NCBI GenBank assembly: GCA_030632545.1
Contig: DAOVUO010000169.1
Location: 1-6,265 of the forward strand
Length of the DNA: 6,265 bases
Reading direction: 5' to 3'
From: Bacteroidales bacterium
Lineage (GTDB): Bacteria > Bacteroidota > Bacteroidia > Bacteroidales > DYOH01
Positions 1 to 5,654 of the stretch are shown one piece after another. The translations under genes and the position numbers were made by a program. The notes below the pieces were generated by a model. That model was not told the origin of the DNA and did not search any database. It saw nothing but the letters and a program-made list of their open reading frames with translations. Within the stretch, counting starts at the first letter, position 1, and every line of letters starts with the position of its first letter.

Positions 1-852
1 AAAGAGAAAATAAACGAAAACAAAAAACAAAAAAATACGACTAAAAATAAAGAGGAAGCAATAGAAGTAGAAGAAGCCACAGAAATTGAGACAAATAGTC
101 AACCTACAAATCAGTCATCAAAAAAAGATGAAAATACTGAAGAAAATTTAACCGATTTAATTAATAAATATAGTGGAGGCGAAAATTTAGTTTACGAAAA
201 CAGCTATAAATTTAATGCTGAAGCTAAGTATTTAATGGAATCTTTTGATGAAAAAGAAGAATCATCAGGGAAAGCATACTACCGTATTTTATTAAATGAA
301 CCTAGCAATAATTCTGCAATGATATTAGAATCAGCAGAGAGCAGCAGTGAAAAAAAGGCTTCAATATTTTTGTTTGATGAAAAAAACCAAGTGAGTATAT
401 TATTAAATCAAGCAGATAAAAGTGGTATACTTATGAGCATAGCAAGTAGTAATAAGGAAACAGAAGTAAATAATGAAGAAGTAAAAGAGCATTCTAAGGT
501 AGTAGATGAAAACACTAACTATAAAAAAACAGGAAACTCAAAAAAGATATTAGGTTATAAATGCCAAGAATATATTTCAGCTACTGAAACAACTGAAACT
601 CGAATATGGACAACAAACGAATTAAGCTATAAAAATAATTCTTCTTTAAATAAATTAAGCAAAATAAATAATTCATACACAACAGGAGTTTATCCAAGCG
701 GATATATAATGGAGATGGAAAGTATAAACTTAGAAAACAATTCACGTTTTACATATATTATCAAAGAATTCAGTAGCTCAAAATCAAATACTATTGATAT
801 TTCTGACTATAAATTAGTAAAAGTTGGCTCAAATTTTTCAAATAAAAAATAA
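1..852 (+). CDS. DUF4412-like protein, 3' part (N-terminus outside the window)
   Basis: The frame is open from the first base, so the gene begins upstream; the ATG at 235 is internal. The visible part is 283 residues. Residues 1-60 are very rich in K, E, N, T and S and look disordered. From about residue 60 the sequence reads as a folded domain, with YKFNAEAKYLME near its beginning and a C-terminal stretch TGNSKKILGYKCQEY (about residues 177-191, Cys188) followed by RIWTT. The pattern 'T-G-x-x-K-x-I-x-G-Y-K-C-x-x-Y' is what I associate with DUF4412, a family of exported Bacteroidota proteins of unknown function, possibly with a beta-sheet fold like the LolA/LppX lipoprotein carriers. No signal peptide can be seen because the start is missing. 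It is followed directly by a terminator, so it is probably the last gene of its transcript. The family call rests on recalled motifs, not a search. Confidence 0.75.
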   Translation, partial: KEKINENKKQKNTTKNKEEAIEVEEATEIETNSQPTNQSSKKDENTEENLTDLINKYSGGENLVYENSYKFNAEAKYLMESFDEKEESSGKAYYRILLNEPSNNSAMILESAESSSEKKASIFLFDEKNQVSILLNQADKSGILMSIASSNKETEVNNEEVKEHSKVVDENTNYKKTGNSKKILGYKCQEYISATETTETRIWTTNELSYKNNSSLNKLSKINNSYTTGVYPSGYIMEMESINLENNSRFTYIIKEFSSSKSNTIDISDYKLVKVGSNFSNKK

Positions 853-866
853 TTGAAGCTTTTTAT

Positions 867-895
867 ATGGCCTAAAATATTGTTAGGCCATTTTT
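867..895 (+). terminator. Rho-independent terminator of the DUF4412-like gene
   Basis: A perfect 9-bp stem (ATGGCCTAA at 867-875 with TTAGGCCAT at 883-891) encloses a 7-base loop. It is followed by TTTT at 892-895, giving a five-T run with the last stem base. It lies 15 bases past the stop of the first gene and separates it from the lipoprotein gene. The opposite strand has no T-run after the stem, so it should work only on the plus strand. Confidence 0.8.
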
Positions 896-931
896 ACATA
901 ATTTTACATCATTTCACTTTATCTACCAACT

Positions 932-1549
932 ATGAAAGTGCTCAAATTTTTATTATTAAGCCTATTTTTTATTTCATGTAATTCTTTTCAGAATGTGCAA
1001 AAACTACCCTCAAAATACCATTATAGATATGAAATTGAGTCAGGTCATGTTGTTTATTCAATTAGTGGGATAAAAAAGGGAAGCGAAGAACTCTTTTTTG
1101 ACCAATATGGTGCTCGACAGTCAAAATTAACAAAAAATAAAATAAGCATCGGTACTAATGCTAGAGAGATAAGTACATTAACCATCTATCAGAAGGATTC
1201 TGTTTTTATGATCAATTTAAACGACAGTATAGGTAGAGCGCTTAAAGATGAATATCTTTTTATAGTAGCTGATAGTTTGAATACACTTGATTTGACAAAA
1301 GCACAACTTTTTTTAATGCAAAATGAACAGGGATTACAAAAAATAGCTAAAGAAAAAATACTCAATAAAGAGTGCGATGTTTATCAATTACCTGATAGTA
1401 GTCTGCAAATGTGGCTTTGGAATAATATCCCACTAAAAATAGAATCTAGTATTATGGGCATTAAAAATACTGTTGTAGCAATTCGTATTCAAGCAGGGCT
1501 TTCTATCCCAAAAAATAAATTTATTATTCCTGATGGAATTGAATTTTAA
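932..1549 (+). CDS. Putative lipoprotein with DUF4412/LolA-like C-terminal motif
   Basis: The 205-residue product starts with a type II signal sequence: Lys at 2 and 5, a hydrophobic core at 6-14, and a lipobox ending I-S-C with Cys16 as the lipidated residue. It should therefore be anchored in the inner or outer membrane facing the periplasm, or surface exposed. The ATG at 932 is chosen because it gives exactly this signal; no ribosome binding site is visible, as is usual in Bacteroidota. The mature part has a pattern 'GIKKGSEELFFDQYG' (47-61) and later EKILNKECDVYQL (141-153), MWLWNNIPLK (160-169) and FIIPDGIEF at the end. This strand-like region resembles the C-terminal motif of the preceding gene and the general design of LolA/DUF4412-type proteins. 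The gene lies 36 bases after the upstream terminator, so it needs its own promoter; TAATTTTA at 899-906 is a poor candidate. The specific function is unknown. Confidence 0.8.
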   Translation: MKVLKFLLLSLFFISCNSFQNVQKLPSKYHYRYEIESGHVVYSISGIKKGSEELFFDQYGARQSKLTKNKISIGTNAREISTLTIYQKDSVFMINLNDSIGRALKDEYLFIVADSLNTLDLTKAQLFLMQNEQGLQKIAKEKILNKECDVYQLPDSSLQMWLWNNIPLKIESSIMGIKNTVVAIRIQAGLSIPKNKFIIPDGIEF

Positions 1550-1577
1550 AATCTCAAGAGGTAAATATGCTTCATTA

Positions 1578-1599
1578 AATTACGAATTTTGAATTACGA
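1578..1599. repeat. Short direct repeat AATTACGA
   Basis: AATTACGA occurs at 1578-1585 and again at 1592-1599, separated by ATTTTG. Tandem variants of this kind (AATTACGAATT, AATTGCGAATGCTGAATT) recur as non-coding repeats between Bacteroidota genes. A related sequence is present at 5589-5606 of this window. Confidence 0.45.
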
Positions 1600-1723
1600 G
1601 TCTTGGTTAAAGTTGTTGATTGTCAATACCTTAGTGTTACAGTCAGCATGCATGTATCATGCTACCAATCAGGGAGTTGCTGAAAATAAAAGGAATTTTG
1701 AAAAGTATGGCTTATGGAAATAA
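1589..1723 (+). CDS. Possible small lipoprotein or lipoprotein remnant (44 aa, TTG start)
   Basis: One frame between the two larger genes reads like protein rather than noise. From a TTG at 1589 it gives a basic or polar start, a hydrophobic core LKLLIVNTLVL, then QSAC with Cys21 as a possible lipidated residue, and a short hydrophilic tail ending NFEKYGLWK before TAA at 1721-1723. The lipobox is imperfect because Gln replaces the usual Leu at -3. The only ATG in the frame (1652) lies just after the Cys and would lose the signal, so either TTG is used, the true start has been lost, or the reading is chance. The beginning overlaps the AATTACGA repeat, which fits a gene whose 5' end was replaced. 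No homologue is recalled. The 65-aa ATG frame 1659-1856 overlaps it and is less protein-like. Confidence 0.3.
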   Translation: MNYESWLKLLIVNTLVLQSACMYHATNQGVAENKRNFEKYGLWK

Positions 1724-1741
1724 GAACATATCGTATCTTTA
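1712..1741 (+). promoter_or_regulatory. Candidate promoter for the VWA gene
   Basis: TATCTTTA at 1734-1741 matches the Bacteroidota -7 box (TAnnTTTG) except for the last base. TTA at 1712-1714 lies 19 bases upstream, where TTG would be expected for the -33 element. Transcription would begin near 1748 and give a leader of about 25 bases. Both elements are imperfect, so this is only a candidate. Confidence 0.3.
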
Positions 1742-1773
1742 TTGTAAATGTTTAAATCAATCAAAACAAAGCC

Positions 1774-2892
1774 ATGAGAAAAATTATTTTATTAAGCGTA
1801 GTACTATTTTTGTTACCTGCATTTTTAATAAATGCACAACAAAATCAAAAAACTAAAAAAGTCCAAATTGCTTTATTGCTGGATACTAGTAACAGTATGG
1901 ATGGTTTGATAGACCAAGCAAAATCGCAATTATGGAAAATTGTAAACGAGCTAGCCTCCTCTGAATATAAAGGCGTAACTCCTATAATAGAGATTGCTCT
2001 ATATGAATATGGAAACGACTTACTTTCTGGAAGCGAAGGCCACATACGCCAATTATCACAATTAACTACTGATTTAGATAAAATTTCGGAAGATTTATTT
2101 GCACTCAAAACTAACGGTGGTTCGGAATATTGTGGTTGGGTGATTGACGTAGCAATGAAACAACTTAGTTGGTCAACATCTTCAACCGATTTGAAAATGA
2201 TTTTTATTGCAGGAAATGAGCCATTTGACCAAGGAAATGTAAAGTATGATAAATCGTGTAAAGATGCTATTTCGAAAGGAATCATTGTAAATACAATCTT
2301 CTGTGGTTCGGAAGAAGAAGGTAAAAAAACGCATTGGAAAGATGGTGCAGATTTAGCAGATGGGAAATTTTTGGTAATTAATCAAAATGAGGTAATTGCA
2401 AGTATAGAATCGCCTTATGATGATGATATTCTAAAACTTAATCAAAAATTAAATAGTACCTATATTTATTACGGTAGTTCTGGGCAAAAAATGAAAACCA
2501 GACAAGAAGTTCAAGACCTTAATGCCATGAAAATGAGCAAATCTTCTGCTGTTCAACGTTCTGCTTCAAAAGCTTCTGGAGCTTATAAAAATACATCGTG
2601 GGATTTGGTAGATGCTTTTGAAAACGAATCTATAGAAATAGAGGACATTAAAGAAGAGGCATTACCCAAAGAATTGAAAGGAAAAACAAAGGAAGAAATA
2701 ACAATTCATGTAGAGAAAAAATCTAAGGAAAGAGAAAAACTTAAAAAGGAAATTAGCAGTTTAAACAAAAAGCGTGATGAATATGTTGCTACCGAACGAC
2801 AAAAAATGTCGAAAAAAAACACGCTTGACGATGCTATGTTAAATGCTATCCGTGAGCTAGGAACTGAAAAAGGTCTAAATTTTAAAAAATAG
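1774..2892 (+). CDS. Secreted von Willebrand factor A (VWA) domain protein
   Basis: The 372-residue protein has a Sec signal peptide (MRK, hydrophobic core 4-19, probable cleavage after N-A at 20/21, giving a mature N-terminal Gln) and so acts outside the cytoplasm. A VWA domain fills about residues 30-225. It opens with the MIDAS motif DTSNSM (Asp37, Ser39, Ser41) and has LKTNGGSEYCG at 111-121, where Thr113 may be the second metal-site element. The third element, normally an Asp in T-D-G, is replaced by FIAGNEPF at 144-151. Cysteines are at 120, 162 and 177. A linker rich in Ser, Lys and Ala (253-271) leads to a highly charged, probably coiled-coil tail (about 295-345). The sequence resembles a VWA family with 'IAGNEPF' that I recall from Bacteroidota and Planctomycetes, of unknown process. 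The ATG at 1774 is chosen because it gives the signal peptide. It is probably paired with the VIT-VWA gene 159 bases downstream. Confidence 0.88.
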   Translation: MRKIILLSVVLFLLPAFLINAQQNQKTKKVQIALLLDTSNSMDGLIDQAKSQLWKIVNELASSEYKGVTPIIEIALYEYGNDLLSGSEGHIRQLSQLTTDLDKISEDLFALKTNGGSEYCGWVIDVAMKQLSWSTSSTDLKMIFIAGNEPFDQGNVKYDKSCKDAISKGIIVNTIFCGSEEEGKKTHWKDGADLADGKFLVINQNEVIASIESPYDDDILKLNQKLNSTYIYYGSSGQKMKTRQEVQDLNAMKMSKSSAVQRSASKASGAYKNTSWDLVDAFENESIEIEDIKEEALPKELKGKTKEEITIHVEKKSKEREKLKKEISSLNKKRDEYVATERQKMSKKNTLDDAMLNAIRELGTEKGLNFKK

Positions 2893-2901
2893 ACATTGAT
2901 T

Positions 2902-2933
2902 TTGAGAAAAAATATTGATTTCTTCTCAATTTT
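2902..2933 (+). terminator. Weak terminator after the VWA gene
   Basis: TTGAGAA (2902-2908) pairs with TTCTCAA (2923-2929). The stem can continue past one mismatch by three A-T pairs and leaves a 6-base loop. A short TTTT run (2930-2933) follows. It starts 9 bases after the stop codon, a typical position, but the stem is AT-rich and the T-run short, so termination may be partial and some transcripts could continue into the VIT-VWA gene. Confidence 0.5.
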
Positions 2934-2950
2934 ACCTAGTATTGAACTTG

Positions 2951-2980
2951 TTGCGCTTAATTTTAAAATAAAACATTTTG
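2951..2980 (+). promoter_or_regulatory. Candidate promoter for the VIT-VWA gene
   Basis: TTG at 2951-2953 and ACATTTTG at 2973-2980 are 19 bases apart, the spacing of Bacteroidota promoters. The second element keeps TTTG but has AC where TA is expected. A start point near 2986-2988 would fall inside the left arm of the following hairpin, so such a transcript could not form the complete terminator. This is a weak match and is offered only as a possibility. Confidence 0.25.
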
Positions 2981-3031
2981 GGGAATGAATTTAAACATTT
3001 TAATATCAATTATATTCATTCCCATTTTTTT
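2981..3031 (+). terminator. Terminator-like hairpin directly before the VIT-VWA start
   Basis: A perfect 10-bp stem, GGGAATGAAT (2981-2990) with ATTCATTCCC (3014-3023), encloses a 23-base AT-rich loop and is followed by seven Ts (3025-3031). By structure it is a rho-independent terminator for plus-strand transcription. Only 20 bases separate the T-run from the ATG at 3052, which is too little for a promoter plus leader. Either it ends read-through from upstream while a promoter lying across it serves the gene, or it is part of the leader and works as an attenuator. The opposite strand lacks a T-run. Confidence 0.65.
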
Positions 3032-3051
3032 AACTACTAAATTATTTAAAA

Positions 3052-5280
3052 ATGAAAGCTAAACAGCAATTAATAAAACTCGCACTTGCTCTAATTATAG
3101 TATTTTTTGCAATGCAAGCATGGGCTGGTGGCATACTTGTAGTTTCGCCAGCAGGAAGTGAATGGACAGGCACTCAACGTATCAATCCGTATAGTTTAAA
3201 TGTAAAAAGTCTGCATATTGAAACAAATATACAAAATGGAGTGGCTCACACTTCCATAAAGCAAATTTTTCATAATCCAACAAAACTACGACTACAAGGC
3301 TACTTTTTATTTCCAGTTCCAGCCAATAGTATTATAAGAGATTTTAGGATGGATATAAATGGCCAAATGACAAAAGCTGAACTCCTTGACGCTAACGAAG
3401 CCAGAAAAATTTATGAAGATATTGTAAGAAAAACCCTAGATCCTGCATTACTAGAATATGCAAATTGTAAGCTATTTAAAATTAGAATATTTCCTATTGA
3501 AGCAGGCTCAGATAAAACAATTGAAATTAAGTATAACTCGGTACTAACTAAAGATAATTTACTTACTAGCTATACTTTACCATTAAATACTCAAAAATTC
3601 TCAGCACAAGCTCTTAATAATTTAAGTATTCATATTAAAATAAGTGGTCAAACCAAAATAGCTTCTGTATATTCACCTACTCATCAAATAGAAACGGTTC
3701 AAAAGGACGAAAAATCTTTTGAAATTGGTTATGAAGCCAAAAGTGTAAAACCTAATATTGATTTTAAAATATATATCCAAGATGCAGAAAATGAAGTTAA
3801 TATTGCAGCTATTGCCTATAAAGGTGCTGATCCAAATGGATATGCATTATTTTCTATTAGTCCAGATTTTTATGTGCAAAAAAGTGAAGCAAAAAACTAT
3901 AGTTTTATTGTAGATGTTTCGGGAAGTATGCGCGATGGAAAAATTGAGCAAGCTCAAAAAGCTATAAATTACTGTGTTAATAAGCTTAATACTAAAGATA
4001 AGTTTCAAGTCATTCGATTTTCTACTTATGCCGAAAAAGTTTTTGAAACAATGCAATCTGCTAATCAAAAAAACAAAGATTTAGCTCTTACCAAAATTAA
4101 AACATGGGAGGCGATAGGTGGAACAAATATGGAGGCTGCTTTTAAACTTGCATTTGAAGAGCAATCAGACCCAAGCAAAAAACATGTAGTTGTATTTATT
4201 ACTGATGGAAAACCTACAATTGGAGAAACAGATGAGAAAAAATTACTGAATTTAATTGCTCAAAAAAACTCCTCAAACCTAAGGATTTTTACTTTTGGTA
4301 TTGGAAATGAGCTTAACACGCATTTATTAGATAAGCTATCAGCAATGACAAATGCGTATAGAAACTATATTACAGAGGAGGAAAAAATAGATGAGCATAT
4401 TGCTAGGTTTTTTGATAAAGTTAGTAAACCAGCCATAAGTAATCTGCAAATTAGTTTTAGCGGAAATACATCTATATCAGATATTATGCCTAATAAATTA
4501 CCTGATTTGTTTTTTGGACAAAACCTTGTACTTGTGTCAAAAATTGATAAGGAAGGAAGTTTAACATTTAATTTAAAAGGTGAAATAAATCAAAAAGAAG
4601 TAAGCATGAGCAAAAAACTAGATATTAAATTTGCAACTGAAAATGATTTTATTCCTTTTATTTGGGCAACAAGGCAAGTAGGTACACTTCTTGATCAAAT
4701 ACGATTGTCGGGCGAAACAAAAGAGCTCAAAGATGAAATTGTTCATCTAGCTAAAAAATATGGAATTATAACTCCATATACAAGCTATTTAATTTTAGAA
4801 GATGAGAAAATTGCTGGTACAAATCCACGTCCGCATCCACATCCAATACAATACCAAAAGCTACTTACAGATGATTTTGATATGGAAGAAGCGGCCGTTG
4901 AATACAAGGAAATGAGCAAAAAATCGGGAGCTTATAGTACTCGAAGTAGTTCAGAAATTCAGCAACTAAGTAATAGTGCTAATATAAAAGATATTAGTAT
5001 GGGGCAAAAACGTATGAGTAAAAACAAAGTAAAACAAAATACTTATGCTACTCAAACGTACAAGAACACACAAGGACGTGCTTTTTATAAAACTGAAAAC
5101 ACTTGGATAGATGTACAATTGAGCGAAGTGAACCCAAAAACAAAAGAACGTAAAATTAAATTTGCCTCCAAAGAATATTTTGACGAACTATCTAATAATC
5201 CAGACATTGGCTATTACTATAGTTTAGGAAGAACATGTAAATTTTATTACAAAGCTAGTATATATCATATCATAGAATAA
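3052..5280 (+). CDS. Secreted VIT-VWA protein (inter-alpha-trypsin inhibitor heavy-chain-like)
   Basis: The 742-residue protein has a Sec signal peptide (hydrophobic core about 9-22, cleavage after A-W-A at 25) and is exported. Residues about 30-165 form a VIT domain, recognised by GYFLFPVP, EARKIYEDIVRKTLDPALLEY split across 116-136, and FKIRIFP. A VWA domain covers about 280-455 with a full metal site: DVSGSM (Asp288, Ser290, Ser292), GGTN (Thr358) and ITDG (Asp385). The C-terminal region has the signature YGIITPYTSYLILEDE (570-585), then PRPHPHP (592-598), a low-complexity Ser/Lys/Gln linker (about 615-675), and a final segment with TWIDVQL (684-690) and KEYFDEL. This order is that of bacterial VIT-VWA proteins, whose VWA domains are expected to bind partner proteins through Mg2+. 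I see no C-terminal sorting helix or clear type IX secretion domain. It is the second VWA-type gene in a row and likely works with its neighbour. The process is unknown. Confidence 0.92.
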   Translation: MKAKQQLIKLALALIIVFFAMQAWAGGILVVSPAGSEWTGTQRINPYSLNVKSLHIETNIQNGVAHTSIKQIFHNPTKLRLQGYFLFPVPANSIIRDFRMDINGQMTKAELLDANEARKIYEDIVRKTLDPALLEYANCKLFKIRIFPIEAGSDKTIEIKYNSVLTKDNLLTSYTLPLNTQKFSAQALNNLSIHIKISGQTKIASVYSPTHQIETVQKDEKSFEIGYEAKSVKPNIDFKIYIQDAENEVNIAAIAYKGADPNGYALFSISPDFYVQKSEAKNYSFIVDVSGSMRDGKIEQAQKAINYCVNKLNTKDKFQVIRFSTYAEKVFETMQSANQKNKDLALTKIKTWEAIGGTNMEAAFKLAFEEQSDPSKKHVVVFITDGKPTIGETDEKKLLNLIAQKNSSNLRIFTFGIGNELNTHLLDKLSAMTNAYRNYITEEEKIDEHIARFFDKVSKPAISNLQISFSGNTSISDIMPNKLPDLFFGQNLVLVSKIDKEGSLTFNLKGEINQKEVSMSKKLDIKFATENDFIPFIWATRQVGTLLDQIRLSGETKELKDEIVHLAKKYGIITPYTSYLILEDEKIAGTNPRPHPHPIQYQKLLTDDFDMEEAAVEYKEMSKKSGAYSTRSSSEIQQLSNSANIKDISMGQKRMSKNKVKQNTYATQTYKNTQGRAFYKTENTWIDVQLSEVNPKTKERKIKFASKEYFDELSNNPDIGYYYSLGRTCKFYYKASIYHIIE

Positions 5281-5282
5281 AA

Positions 5283-5350
5283 AATATGGCCTGAATCAGG
5301 AGACGTTTCTCTCTGTATTCAGGCCAATATTCTGTAATCTTATTTTTTTT
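5283..5350. terminator. Bidirectional terminator after the VIT-VWA gene
   Basis: TGGCCTGAAT (5287-5296) pairs perfectly with ATTCAGGCCA (5317-5326). The stem extends outward by four A-T pairs past a one-base bulge (5283-5286 with 5328-5331) and inward by CAG/CTG and AGA/TCT pairs around small bulges. On the plus strand eight Ts follow at 5343-5350, somewhat distant from the stem. On the minus strand a T-run starts only about three bases after the core stem. The structure begins within a few bases of the VIT-VWA stop and probably ends transcripts from both sides. Confidence 0.7.
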
Positions 5351-5376
5351 AATAAAAATATCTGCTAAATATATTC

Positions 5377-5412
5377 TTAATATTGCTGTTGGTTTTTATT
5401 CTTATTCCCCAT
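5377..5412 (-). CDS. Possible 11-codon leader or micro-ORF
   Basis: On the minus strand an ATG at 5412-5410 opens a frame MGNKNKNQQQY ending with TAA at 5379-5377. It lies downstream of the promoter-like TATATTTG box and upstream of the bidirectional terminator. Short Asn/Gln/Lys frames arise easily in AT-rich DNA, so this may be chance. Confidence 0.12.
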   Translation of the reverse strand: MGNKNKNQQQY

Positions 5413-5448
5413 ATTGAAACCAAACCGATTACAGAACTAAATATAGTG

Positions 5449-5456
5449 CAAATATA
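5449..5456 (-). promoter_or_regulatory. Promoter -7-like box TATATTTG on the minus strand
   Basis: Read on the minus strand, 5456-5449 is TATATTTG followed by CA, a full match to the Bacteroidota -7 consensus TAnnTTTG. No TTG is present 19-21 bases upstream, so the -33 element is missing. Transcription from it would run leftwards and stop at the hairpin at about 5283, giving an RNA of roughly 160 bases. In DNA this AT-rich such a box can occur by chance. Confidence 0.3.
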
Positions 5457-5602
5457 TAAATATTTTTTATTATAAAAAGTAAATTATCGTATTTATACGT
5501 TAATTTAAATAATTATTTTACAGAAAATATCACTTTACATAATAAATCTATATGGAACTTAAAAAATATTAAAAAGTGATTAATGATAAATTGCGAATGC
5601 TG

Positions 5603-5654
5603 AATTCTACTTTACGAACTTAGATTTAGCTCTGAAACTTTGTAAAGTAGAATT
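5603..5654. repeat. 13-bp perfect inverted repeat at the 3' end of the decayed gene
   Basis: AATTCTACTTTAC (5603-5615) is the exact reverse complement of GTAAAGTAGAATT (5642-5654), with 26 bases between the arms. The right arm lies in the last coding stretch of the minus-strand pseudogene; the left arm contains its final TAG. There is no T-run directly after either arm, so it is not a standard terminator. Confidence 0.7.

Larger units (their letters stand above)
5351..5602. other. AT-rich spacer without a convincing gene
   Basis: This stretch between the terminator and the decayed gene has no open frame that reads like protein on either strand. It holds the minus-strand promoter-like box and 11-codon frame listed separately. 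It also holds an 8-bp inverted repeat (ATCACTTT at 5529-5536 with AAAGTGAT at 5573-5580) and, at its right end, the start of AATTGCGAATGCTGAATT (5589-5606), related to the repeat near 1578. Confidence 0.5.

Noticed and set aside
235..852. ATG at 235 as the start of the first gene
   Set aside because: The same frame stays open to base 1 and the DUF4412-like similarity begins before this Met, so it is internal.
899..906. TAATTTTA as the -7 box of the lipoprotein gene
   Set aside because: The last base differs from consensus and the nearest TTG (880-882) is only 16 bases away, inside the terminator hairpin. It is too weak to list.
1645..1663. Hairpin AGCATG / CATGCT
   Set aside because: Only 6 bp with a 7-base loop, no T-run after it, and inside the possible small reading frame. 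It may be chance and is not a terminator.
1659..1856. 65-residue ATG frame on the plus strand
   Set aside because: It overlaps the first 83 bases of the VWA gene in another frame, has no signal or motif, and its composition is unlike a real protein. The alternative frame 1589-1723 is more protein-like.
1845..2285. 146-residue open frame on the minus strand
   Set aside because: It lies wholly opposite the VWA domain, whose plus-strand reading has clear family motifs and a signal peptide. The minus reading has no recognisable domain and is a shadow.
3847..4068. 73-residue open frame on the minus strand
   Set aside because: It lies opposite the metal-site region of the VIT-VWA gene and has no features of its own.
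5529..5580. 8-bp inverted repeat ATCACTTT / AAAGTGAT as ends of a small mobile element
   Set aside because: The arms are short, no target-site duplication is visible, and the content is plain AT-rich DNA. Chance is as likely.
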